Both the position numbers and the translations under genes were made by a program. From the NCBI GenBank assembly GCA_011772275.1, contig WVZU01000335.1, positions 1,735-7,920 of the forward strand: a stretch of 6,186 bases of DNA, written 5' to 3'. This stretch comes from Planctomycetales bacterium (GTDB lineage: Bacteria > Planctomycetota > Planctomycetia > Pirellulales > UBA7805). The notes beneath the pieces are model-generated. The model worked only from the letters and a program-made list of their open reading frames with translations. It did no database searches and had not been told where the DNA came from. Numbering within the stretch: the stretch's first letter is position 1; each line of letters begins with the position of its first letter. Positions 1 to 5,825 of the stretch are shown here, one piece after another.

Positions 1-2183
1 CCGGCGTAGCGAGTCTGGGGGCCCTGCGGGCCGCGGGCCAACCAGGACTGGAGGCTGGCCAGGTCCGCCTGGACCGCCAACGCGCCTTGCACGTTCGGCC
101 TGCTATCCTCTGACGGCAGCCGGATGGAGACGCGATCGGCCCGGATCGCCAGGCTGCCCGATGCCAACGTCGTCAGGTCGGACTCGATCGCCCCGGTTGC
201 CCGTTTCCATTTCCCGGCAGTCACCAGCAGCACCTGGGGTTCACGAATATTAAGTTGGCCGTTGCTGGCCTGCAGCTGCTGCAACGTCAGCTTGGCCTGT
301 TCGATGACTGCCTCGTCGGCCGCCAGCGAGGCTGTGGCTTGCAAACGGACTCCGCCAGCCACCTGCCACCCGCTGAACGGCAGCCAGGGCTGCAAGCGTG
401 GCAGCCAGGAGGCAAGTTGGCCTTGCAGTTTCAGCGACAGGGGCCAGGCAGCTTGAGCCAGCGGGCGGGCAACGGGCGAGCGTAATTGCAGGTTCAGCTG
501 ATCGCCGGCCGAGCCGAGGCGGAGCGTCGCGTGCTGCAATTGAGCGATTCCCTGGCGGTCGGCCATTCCGGACGTATCCAATGCCAGTGTCAAACGCTGC
601 TCGCGCAACGGCCGCCGACCTGGATACTCCAGCTGAAAGTCCTCAAACAGCGCGTGCCCGTTGGCCGTGAACTGGCCATCCGTTCGGCGATCCAGTTCCA
701 GGCCCGCATTCCAGGTGCCGGCCAGCTGCAGATCCCCCAGGTCCATCAGTTGGCGGATGTGGCTGGCCAGGCGATCGAGATTTCCCTGCACGGCCACCGT
801 CGCCCTGCTGGCCGATCCTTCCGCATCGACCTGCAAAAAATCGGAGTGGCAGGCCAACCGGCCTTGCAATTCGCCATCGATGGGGCGGTGCAAATTGAGT
901 GTCATTTCGATGGGTCGGGCCCAGCGGAGCGTGCGGCCGCCAGAGGTGGCCTGCAAGTCACTGGTCGCCAGTTTGCCCTCCCAGTGACGGGCCTGGGGGT
1001 CGGTTCGAGCGGTGAGGTCGACGACCAATTCGCCTGCCGTCACCTGCGTGTCCTCGCGGAGCCTGAGCAGTTGGGGCAGCTGAGCGGCCAGTTGGGCCAG
1101 GTTGAGTCGGCCTTGCAGCTGCCAGTCATGTTCAGTCAGCAGGAGGGAAGAACCGTCTTGCCAGAGGCCGTCCACGTCCAGCCGGCCCTGCAGCTTGAAC
1201 TGGGCCAGGTCGGAATCGAGGTTGCAATGGCGGACGTGCAACTGGCCCGCTTCCCAGCGGATGTCCGCGACGGAGTGAATGCCTGCCAGTTGCAGCGGCT
1301 GCGGTCCCAGCCAACGTGGCGGGACCACCCTCCAGCGGGTACCGCCAACATGCCCCTGCAGATCCAACCGGGGCATTTCCCCCGCCAGTTCCCAGCTGGA
1401 CTCGACATCGGCTGCCAACCGTCCTGAGATCTGTGCTGGGGCGCCGAATCGCCGGAGCAGGGGTTGCAGAGCGGCGAGGGGAACCTGCTGGGACTTGAGT
1501 GCGGCCGAGCCGCTTGAGAAGCGGGCATCGCCGGCGGCGGCCGGCGGCGCGAATTCGACTTGAGCGGACAGATCTCCGCTGCTGTTGTCGGTTGCCGTGA
1601 CACGGCTGGCCAGTGAAATCCGCAGCGGCCCCCCGTCTGTCTCGACCTGGCAAGTCAGCTGCAGATCATTTAGCCTGCCCTGCAAACCAGCTTGGTCATC
1701 GTGAAGCTCGACCACCCCATCTTCCACTCGTAGCGTCAGCCTGTCGAACCCTTTGCCGCGGTCGGCAGAGCCTGGCAGCCCTTGCAGGGTGTCCTCCAGG
1801 TTGCTGCCATCGGGACGCGAACGGCAGACCAGCCGCGGCCGGTACAGATGCAGATCCAGACCGCGGGTCCCCCGCAGGACGAGATCCAGCAAATGGCGAC
1901 TGCTGCGGATCCGGTCCGCCTCCAAAACCAGCTGGCCAGCCGCATCGGTCGCTTGGAAGCGGTTCAGCTGGACAGGCGTCAGCCAGCCCAAGCGGGGTGT
2001 GGCAAAGCGAATTTGACCGGGGTAGTCCGGCAGCAGGAGAGGGACGATGCGATCGCAGAGTCCCGTGCGGGCCGTGATCTGAGGAGCGAACCAGACCAGG
2101 GCCACCAGGCCGCACGATAGGACCAGAGCGGCAAACCGCCGTCGACCGCTGCTACCGGCGCGACGTTCGTCATCCCTGGCCAT
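1..2183 (-). CDS. AsmA/TamB-like envelope protein, N-terminal part, runs off left edge
   Basis: Reading the minus strand from the ATG at 2183, the frame stays open for 727 codons to the window edge, so the C-terminus is missing. The N-terminus is cytoplasmic-type (MARDDERR..., then RRR at 14-16), followed by one membrane segment at about 17-36 (FAALVLSCGLVALVWFAPQI). Residues 56-132 resemble the start of AsmA/TamB-like proteins: GQIRF, LGWLTPVQLNRF (65-76), DAAGQLVLEADRI, then LDLHLYRPRL and the diagnostic PDGSNLED (124-131). The rest is a monotonous run of amphipathic beta-type segments (LQGRL, LQLAGTWNAGLEL, WEGKLATSDLQA), with no enzyme motif. Known members are inner-membrane-anchored, periplasm-spanning proteins linked to lipid transfer or outer-membrane integrity; that role is inferred here. 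The start at 2183 is preferred because AGGAAAG lies just upstream. An in-frame ATG at 2240 would add 19 residues but has no clear ribosome site, and the frame is stopped at 2271-2273. The gene stands apart from its upstream neighbour, which has its own terminator. Confidence 0.85.
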   Translation of the reverse strand, partial: MARDDERRAGSSGRRRFAALVLSCGLVALVWFAPQITARTGLCDRIVPLLLPDYPGQIRFATPRLGWLTPVQLNRFQATDAAGQLVLEADRIRSSRHLLDLVLRGTRGLDLHLYRPRLVCRSRPDGSNLEDTLQGLPGSADRGKGFDRLTLRVEDGVVELHDDQAGLQGRLNDLQLTCQVETDGGPLRISLASRVTATDNSSGDLSAQVEFAPPAAAGDARFSSGSAALKSQQVPLAALQPLLRRFGAPAQISGRLAADVESSWELAGEMPRLDLQGHVGGTRWRVVPPRWLGPQPLQLAGIHSVADIRWEAGQLHVRHCNLDSDLAQFKLQGRLDVDGLWQDGSSLLLTEHDWQLQGRLNLAQLAAQLPQLLRLREDTQVTAGELVVDLTARTDPQARHWEGKLATSDLQATSGGRTLRWARPIEMTLNLHRPIDGELQGRLACHSDFLQVDAEGSASRATVAVQGNLDRLASHIRQLMDLGDLQLAGTWNAGLELDRRTDGQFTANGHALFEDFQLEYPGRRPLREQRLTLALDTSGMADRQGIAQLQHATLRLGSAGDQLNLQLRSPVARPLAQAAWPLSLKLQGQLASWLPRLQPWLPFSGWQVAGGVRLQATASLAADEAVIEQAKLTLQQLQASNGQLNIREPQVLLVTAGKWKRATGAIESDLTTLASGSLAIRADRVSIRLPSEDSRPNVQGALAVQADLASLQSWLARGPQGPQTRYA

Positions 2184-2347
2184 CTTCCGCTTTCCTGGCT
2201 GCGGGCAGGATCGATCCGGCTGCTTGACAGCCACCCCCATCGCCGGGGCCTGGGGCCGAAAAGATTCTGCCTATTCGATTTGCATCGCCTCGACGAGGGG
2301 CGGGGCATGAGGAAAAGTGGCGCGTGGTTTGTCAACGGTCGATTTGC

Positions 2348-2411
2348 AAGTCGCCAGCAGGGGCCACGCGTTTGGGCAATCCCCGCCAGGCCCGAAAGTC
2401 TTGGCGACTTT
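2348..2411. repeat. Overlapping inverted repeats, two competing pairings
   Basis: AAGTCGCCA (2348-2356) is the exact reverse complement of TGGCGACTT (2402-2410). The latter also overlaps a small hairpin, AAAGTC (2395-2400), loop TTGGC, GACTTT (2406-2411). The two pairings cannot form together. If the segment is transcribed with the AsmA-like gene it would lie in its leader. No T-run follows either stem on the minus strand, so it is not an intrinsic terminator. A regulatory role is inference only. Confidence 0.35.
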
Positions 2412-2475
2412 GGCGATCGCGGCAAGAGCGAAATTTTAGCCCCGACCCACCACGCATCGCCGCTCGCCGCTGAAC

Positions 2476-2492
2476 TTGTGCCCAAGGCACAA
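2476..2492. repeat. Perfect 7-bp inverted repeat
   Basis: TTGTGCC (2476-2482), loop CAA, GGCACAA (2486-2492). This is a perfect 7-bp dyad with a 3-base centre, about 290 bp upstream of the AsmA-like start. No T-run follows on either strand, so it is not a terminator. It could be a protein-binding dyad, or chance in a G+C-rich spacer. Confidence 0.35.
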
Positions 2493-2596
2493 CACCATTG
2501 TCCCGATTGCTTGCCGCACCACCCAGACCATGCTCCCCCGCTCGACCCTTTCCCCCGGCAAGAAAAATTGCAGGCAGAGAAGGTCTGGCGCGGCAG

Positions 2597-2633
2597 AAAA
2601 AGAGGCGGCCCGTTCGCGAGGAACGGGCCGCCT
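2597..2633 (-). terminator. Intrinsic terminator of the YTV gene
   Basis: A perfect 13-bp stem (AGGCGGCCCGTTC at 2603-2615 pairing with GAACGGGCCGCCT at 2621-2633) encloses the 5-base loop GCGAG. Read on the minus strand, the stem is followed by C and then TTTTT (2601-2597). It starts about 57 bases past the YTV stop codon. On the plus strand no T-run follows, so it acts for the leftward gene only and separates that gene from the AsmA-like gene. Confidence 0.88.
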
Positions 2634-2690
2634 GGAATGACCAGCCAGCGCCCTGGCCGGGAAAGACCAGAGCCGCTTTACATTTTTCTG

Positions 2691-4667
2691 CTAGCGGTCG
2701 CAGCCGCAGCCGCCGGCCGCACCACAGGCCCCGCAGGGGTCACAGCAGCTGGGGGCCGGGCAGCATACCTTGACCGGCACCTGCTTGCACACGACCTTCG
2801 GCACGCAACGGGTGACCGTGTAGGGAACCTTTTCGGTCACACAGCGGGTGACGTTGATGGTCTTTTTGTAGTGCACAGGCTTGCAAACCGTGTAGGGCAC
2901 TTTCTTGCTGCAGACCTGGGGCACCATGCGGCAGACCTTGTAGCTGCACGTCTTGCTGTGCGTTTCCGGCACCATGTGGCAGACCTTGTAGGTGCACGTC
3001 TTGCTACGGGTTTCCGGCACCATGCGGCAGACCTTGTAGTGGCAGGTCCGCATCTCCGGCACCATCTTGCAGACCCGGTAGCTGCACTCCTTGGTGCGGA
3101 CCTCAGGGACCATGCGGCAGACCGTGTAGTTGCAGGTCCGTGTCTCCGGCACCATCTTGCAGACCCGATAGCTGCACTGCTTGACGCGGGTTTCCGGCAC
3201 CATCTTGCAGACCGTGTAATTGCAGGTCTTGGTCTCCGGCACCATGTGGCAGACCTTGTAGGTGCACGTCTTGCTGCGCTTTTCCGGCACCATGTGGCAG
3301 ACGGTGTAATTGCAGGTCTTTGTCTCCGGCACCATCTTGCAGACCCGGTAACAGCACTCCTTGGTGCGGACTTCCGGGACCATCCGGCAGACGGTGTATT
3401 CGCAGGTCTTCGTTTCCGGCACCATCTTGCAGACCCGATAGCAGCACTGCTTGACACGGGTTTCCGGCACCATGCGGCAGACCTTATAGGTGCAGGTCCG
3501 GGTTTTCGGTTCGCAGACGATGCGGCAGCAGGTGTAAGGCACCTCCTTGGTGCAGGTCTGGTGGACGTACTTGACGCAGTTGATGGTCTTTTCACGAACT
3601 TCCGGCACCCAGACGCGGCGGCAGATCTTGACCGGCGGGCACTGGACCTGGACCGTGCGGCAAGGACCCGGCTGATAGCAGCAACGGCAGCAGGAGGGAT
3701 CCCAGACCCAGCAACCGGGGTCCTGGACCACCTTGGTCACCACGGGACCGGGACAGGTACTGACCTGGGTTTCCCAGCGACCACAGCAGACCTTGACCGT
3801 CTTGGTGTAATGGACCGGCTTGCGGACCGTGTAGCAGACGGTCCGGGTCTTGGTCTCGGTCACCGGGCGGCGGACCGTGTAGTGGATCGTCTTGGTCTTC
3901 GTCTCCCAGACCGGCTTGCAGACCGTGTAGGTTACCTCTTTGGTACGGGTCTCCCAGACCGGCTTGTGGACCGTATAGGTCCGCGTCTTCGTCTCGTAGA
4001 CCGGCTTGCAGACCGTGTAGTTGACCGTCCGCGTCTTGGTCTCCCAGACCGGCTTGTGGACCGTGTAACTGCGAGTCCGCGTTTCGTAGACGGGCTTGCA
4101 GACCGTGTAGGTCACGTCGCGGGTCCGTGTTTCCCAGACCGGCTTGTGGACCGTGTAGGTCCGCGTCTTCTGCTCGTAGACCGGCTTGTGCACCGTATAG
4201 TTGACCATCCGCGTCTTGGTCTCCCAGACCGGCTTGCAGACCGTGTAGGTCCGCGTCTTGGTTTCCCAGACCGGCTTGCAGACCGTGTAGCAGATCGTCC
4301 GGGTCTTGGTCTCCCAGACCGGCTTGCAGACCGTGTAGTTGACCGTCCGCGTCTTGGTCTCCCAGACCGGCTTGTGCACGGTGTAGGTGCATTCCCGATA
4401 GCGAGTCTCCCGCTCGTAGCGGACGCAGTCGACGGTCTTCGTTTCGCAGACCGGCTTGCGGACCATCTTGTAGCAGGTCATCTGCTGGGGCTCGCGGACC
4501 ACGCAGCGCACGGTTTTCATCACCGTATGGCACTTTTGGCTCACCGCACCGCAACAGGGGACGCAGCAGCGCAGACGAGCGGCTCCGCAGTAGCCGGCCT
4601 CGGCCGCCGCCGCGACGCCAAAGGTCATGGCGACCGCCAGCACCGGGATTCCCATTAATCGCATCAT
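2691..4667 (-). CDS. Secreted cysteine-rich YTV-repeat protein, likely cell-wall/envelope structural protein
   Basis: This is a complete 658-residue protein. GGAGG (4680-4676) sits 8 bases before the first ATG, which supports the start at 4667; a second ATG follows immediately. Residues 1-24 are a classic Sec signal peptide with an AEA cleavage site before GYC. Then come a Cys-rich head (25-94), array 1 of 13 YTV units (95-294), a Cys/Trp/Pro-rich linker (295-393, WVWDPSCCRCC), array 2 of 14 units (394-607) and a tail with CCDPCGACG. By my count about 76 residues are Cys, roughly 11-12%. Lys, Arg, Thr, Tyr and Val are also abundant. The repeats match the Pfam YTV family of planctomycetes. From memory, proteomics of Rhodopirellula baltica found YTV proteins in a detergent-resistant wall fraction, so disulfide crosslinking into the envelope is the likely role. 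No catalytic motif is seen. Long open frames on the other strand and in another minus frame are shadows of the repeats. The gene has its own terminator and is divergent from the prepilin gene. Confidence 0.93.
   Translation of the reverse strand: MMRLMGIPVLAVAMTFGVAAAAEAGYCGAARLRCCVPCCGAVSQKCHTVMKTVRCVVREPQQMTCYKMVRKPVCETKTVDCVRYERETRYRECTYTVHKPVWETKTRTVNYTVCKPVWETKTRTICYTVCKPVWETKTRTYTVCKPVWETKTRMVNYTVHKPVYEQKTRTYTVHKPVWETRTRDVTYTVCKPVYETRTRSYTVHKPVWETKTRTVNYTVCKPVYETKTRTYTVHKPVWETRTKEVTYTVCKPVWETKTKTIHYTVRRPVTETKTRTVCYTVRKPVHYTKTVKVCCGRWETQVSTCPGPVVTKVVQDPGCWVWDPSCCRCCYQPGPCRTVQVQCPPVKICRRVWVPEVREKTINCVKYVHQTCTKEVPYTCCRIVCEPKTRTCTYKVCRMVPETRVKQCCYRVCKMVPETKTCEYTVCRMVPEVRTKECCYRVCKMVPETKTCNYTVCHMVPEKRSKTCTYKVCHMVPETKTCNYTVCKMVPETRVKQCSYRVCKMVPETRTCNYTVCRMVPEVRTKECSYRVCKMVPEMRTCHYKVCRMVPETRSKTCTYKVCHMVPETHSKTCSYKVCRMVPQVCSKKVPYTVCKPVHYKKTINVTRCVTEKVPYTVTRCVPKVVCKQVPVKVCCPAPSCCDPCGACGAAGGCGCDR
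2847..3488 (-). repeat. YTV array 2: 14 tandem Cys-rich units (residues 394-607)
   Basis: Fourteen units follow the consensus Y-[TKR]-V-C-[KRH]-M-V-P-E-x-[KR], with one or two further Cys near the end of most units (for example YRVCKMVPETKTCN). Lengths are 16, 14, 16, 14, 16, 14, 16, 14, 16, 14, 16, 16, 16 and 16. The fourth position is always Cys, unlike array 1. KPVWE is replaced by MVPE until the last unit, which reverts to the array 1 form YTVCKPV. This reversal suggests both arrays descend from one ancestral unit. Confidence 0.92.
2943..3488 (-). repeat. Second-order repeat of about 90 residues inside array 2
   Basis: Units 1-6 of array 2 (residues 394-483) match units 7-12 (484-575) in order. 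The 16-mer endings run VKQC, RTKEC, RSKTC and then repeat in the same order. Paired units agree at roughly 11-15 of 14-16 positions. The shift is 270 bp until unit 12, which has 16 residues where its partner unit 6 has 14, so the second block spans 276 bp. This is best explained by a block duplication of six units, later diverged. Confidence 0.8.
3786..4385 (-). repeat. YTV array 1: 13 tandem units (residues 95-294)
   Basis: Thirteen in-frame units follow the consensus Y-T-V-[HCR]-[KR]-P-V-[WY]-E-T-[KR]-T-[KR], for example YTVHKPVWETKTRTVN. Unit lengths in order are 16, 16, 14, 16, 14, 16, 14, 16, 14, 16, 16, 16 and 16 residues. From unit 3 to unit 10 the strict 14/16 alternation makes a 30-residue (90-bp) repeat. 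Within it the 16-mers alternate between endings in VN (units 4, 8) and VT (units 6, 10), a 60-residue period. The fourth position reads H, C, C, C, H, H, C, H, C, H, C, R, R. The last two units are divergent, with Arg at that position. A degenerate forerunner (YKMVRKPVCETKT) lies just before the array. Confidence 0.92.
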
Positions 4668-4728
4668 CTACAATGCCTCCCTTAGTATGCCTAACTCGAC
4701 TTTGGCAAAGCTTCTCGTCAGCTTAATT

Positions 4729-4746
4729 GCGTGTACCAATACACGC
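4729..4746. promoter_or_regulatory. Perfect 7-bp dyad upstream of the YTV gene
   Basis: GCGTGTA (4729-4735), centre CCAA, TACACGC (4740-4746). The dyad is perfect and lies 62-79 bases before the YTV start codon, where an operator or a 5' leader hairpin would be expected. No regulator can be named from the sequence. Confidence 0.4.
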
Positions 4747-5053
4747 GGACGATCCGACAAACTCCCTGGTTTGTTTGCTCATCCACCCAGAGCACTCATT
4801 TTTTCAACTCGTCCCATCCCCGTGCAGGCGACGCACTTTGACACAAAATATTGACCTTATGCAGGGACATATCGACAAAGTAGCACAAATGCTTGAGATA
4901 TAGATTTTGAAGAAAATGGGTATTTCCAAAAGTTTCCGCAGCCTGGGAATAAATGCTGGCCTAAGCAGAATTTGCCGGCGGACGGTGATGTGAGGGTTAG
5001 GCGAGCGGTAGGGATGGTGACCGGGAGGGCCGGTTTGTGCTGGCTGTGAGGTC

Positions 5054-5082
5054 GGTCGGCCGGTGTGCCATTCCGGCCGGCC
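5054..5082. repeat. Long G+C-rich hairpin in the divergent spacer
   Basis: The segment 5054-5063 (GGTCGGCCGG) pairs with 5073-5082 (CCGGCCGGCC), one pair being G-T, around the 9-base loop TGTGCCATT. TGCTGGC (5038-5044) and GCCAGCA (5080-5086) offer an overlapping alternative pairing. No T-run follows on either strand, so it is not a standard terminator. It lies just upstream of the candidate prepilin promoter. Confidence 0.5.
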
Positions 5083-5095
5083 AGCATTTATCTAT

Positions 5096-5124
5096 TTGAC
5101 CGCGTCGGCTGAGTAACCTAGATA
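5096..5124 (+). promoter_or_regulatory. Candidate promoter for the prepilin gene
   Basis: TTGACC (5096-5101, five of six to the -35 consensus) is followed at exactly 17 bp by TAGATA (5119-5124, a weak -10). This would start transcription near 5131 and give a leader of about 120 bases. The spacing is ideal but the -10 matches at only three positions, so the call is tentative. Confidence 0.35.
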
Positions 5125-5128
5125 CTCA
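5110..5128. promoter_or_regulatory. Dyad overlapping the candidate -10
   Basis: TGAGTA (5110-5115) and TACTCA (5123-5128) form a perfect 6-bp inverted repeat with a 7-base centre, straddling the candidate -10 element. The position would suit a repressor site. The arms are short, so chance is possible. Confidence 0.3.
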
Positions 5129-5130
5129 AC

Positions 5131-5220
5131 AACGGCAAACATGTCCGCACGTCGCGGACGGGTCTTGCGAAAACGACTGCCCTTGGTCGGCCCGCCAGGT
5201 AACCGGCGGCTCGCAGGCAC
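5131..5220 (+). other. Possibly structured 5' leader of the prepilin gene
   Basis: Nested pairings are visible. GTCCGC (5143-5148) pairs with GCGGAC (5154-5159). This lies inside an outer GGCA (5134-5137) / TGCC (5178-5181) pairing. CCGCC (5192-5196) then pairs with GGCGG (5205-5209). I compared it by eye with the c-di-GMP class I riboswitch, which often precedes pilin genes. A GGCAAAC start is present but the conserved GACGCAAAGCC part is not, so no riboswitch is called. Confidence 0.25.
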
Positions 5221-5252
5221 AACATCATTTACGTATTGGGAGAGGGGACACG

Positions 5253-5690
5253 ATGAAAACGCAAATTCGCAACGCGTTTACTTTGATCGAAATCTTGATC
5301 GTGGTCGTGATTATGGCCATTCTGGCCGCCACGATCATTCCGCAGTTTACCGATTCGACTGCGGACGCCGAGGTCGCGACGACCGAGTTCAACCTGAACA
5401 CGGTGCGGTCCCAGATCGAACTGTACAAGGCCCAGCACGGCGGTAACCTTCCCGCCTTTGCTAGTGGTGTGATCACCGGACTGACCAGCGAGACGACCTA
5501 CAATTCCAAGACCTACGGCCCCTACCTGGCCAAGATGCCCACCAACACGATCACGGGCAGTGATGTGGTGGTCGAGGTCACCGGTGCCAACCCGATCGAC
5601 GTGATTAACGTCACCGGCTCAAACGGCTGGCTGTATCACTCCGGGACTGGCGAAATCCGGATTGACCACCTCAGCCACTGGGACAAGTAG
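5253..5690 (+). CDS. GspG/type IV pilin-like prepilin (prepilin-type N-terminal cleavage/methylation domain)
   Basis: This is a complete 145-residue protein with a GAGGGG ribosome site (5242-5247), 5 bases before the ATG. The class III leader is MKTQIRNA, cut before F9. It is followed by the hydrophobic pilin helix FTLIEILIVVVIMAILAA, with the conserved Glu at +5 (E13). Ala rather than the commonest Gly is at -1, as seen in many planctomycete prepilins. The globular part has the GspG-like order: a second helix (TTEFNLNTVRSQIELYKAQH), a loop GPYLAKMPTNTITG and the end GWLYHSGTGEIR. The size suits a major pseudopilin or short pilin. A prepilin peptidase would process it at the inner membrane, and it should assemble into a type II secretion or pilus-like fibre. 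No other secretion or pilus gene is in the window, so the machine it serves is unknown. It is transcribed alone and divergent from the YTV gene. Confidence 0.92.
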   Translation: MKTQIRNAFTLIEILIVVVIMAILAATIIPQFTDSTADAEVATTEFNLNTVRSQIELYKAQHGGNLPAFASGVITGLTSETTYNSKTYGPYLAKMPTNTITGSDVVVEVTGANPIDVINVTGSNGWLYHSGTGEIRIDHLSHWDK

Positions 5691-5717
5691 TTCCCGTCGC
5701 GTCCCGGCCAAACCAGG

Positions 5718-5750
5718 CCCTCGTCCGCGGTCCGCGGACGAGGGTTTTTT
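5718..5750 (+). terminator. Intrinsic terminator of the prepilin gene
   Basis: CCCTCGTCCGCGG (5718-5730) and CCGCGGACGAGGG (5732-5744) are perfect reverse complements around a single T, so in practice a stem of about 11-12 bp with a small loop forms. TTTTTT (5745-5750) follows at once. It begins 28 bases after the stop codon. There is no matching T-run on the minus strand, so it does not serve the convergent gene at 5826-6186. Confidence 0.93.
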
Positions 5751-5825
5751 ATGCGCCTCACGGGAGATGCCGGCCGGCCAGGCAGGTCCGCTGGCGCCCG
5801 CGTCGGGGTGAGGCCAAGGCCTGGA

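Larger units (their letters stand above)
2184..2596. other. Non-coding spacer upstream of the AsmA-like gene
   Basis: No convincing gene is visible in these roughly 410 bases. The stretch should hold the promoter and leader of the AsmA-like gene (transcribed leftwards), because the YTV gene upstream of it ends in its own terminator. A perfect TTGACA lies on the minus strand at 2335-2330, but the -10 position at 17-bp spacing reads CCTCAT, so I do not call a promoter. Inverted repeats at 2348-2411 and 2476-2492 are listed separately. Confidence 0.6.
4668..5252. other. Divergent spacer between YTV and prepilin genes
   Basis: These 585 bases carry no gene I can support. A 76-codon minus frame at 4857-5087 has no recognisable features and is taken as chance. 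The left part (about 4790-4940) is clearly richer in A+T than the rest of the window. It probably holds the promoter of the YTV gene, but I found no well-matched -35/-10 pair there. The right part holds a strong hairpin, a candidate promoter and a leader for the prepilin gene; these are listed separately. Confidence 0.6.

Noticed and set aside
486..1427. A 313-codon plus-strand frame and several 110-170-codon frames on both strands over positions 124-2120
   Set aside because: They lie over the AsmA-like gene in other frames and have no recognisable features. The 727-codon minus frame accounts for the whole region.
2307..2335. TTGACA on the minus strand as a promoter for the AsmA-like gene
   Set aside because: The -35 is perfect but the sequence at the -10 position (CCTCAT) does not match, so it is not called.
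1979..2485. A 168-codon minus frame starting at 2485 upstream of the AsmA-like gene
   Set aside because: It overlaps the AsmA-like N-terminus in another frame. The translation is Ser/Arg/Pro-rich without motifs, and its start has no clear ribosome site.
2847..4385. CRISPR array
   Set aside because: The regular DNA repeats are in-frame coding units with no unrelated spacers, and are explained by the YTV protein.
2837..4554. Two further minus-strand frames (2837-3595 and 3592-4554) inside the YTV gene
   Set aside because: They are out-of-frame readings of the same repeats, low in complexity and without start signals.
2280..4658. A 792-codon open frame on the plus strand covering the YTV gene
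   Set aside because: It is the antisense image of the repeat arrays: its own repeats (DRLADRV, RHHLADP) map unit for unit on the YTV repeats, and it has no signal peptide or family motif. The minus frame has an SD, a signal peptide, a known repeat family and a terminator.
4857..5087. A 76-codon minus frame in the divergent spacer
   Set aside because: There is no family resemblance and no convincing ribosome site, and it overlaps the long hairpin.
5131..5220. c-di-GMP class I riboswitch before the prepilin gene
   Set aside because: Only the short GGCAAAC resembles the family; the conserved GACGCAAAGCC region and the second stem features are absent by eye.
5141..5446. A 101-codon plus frame overlapping the prepilin gene
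   Set aside because: It overlaps the clear prepilin reading in another frame and has an Arg-rich composition typical of shadow frames.
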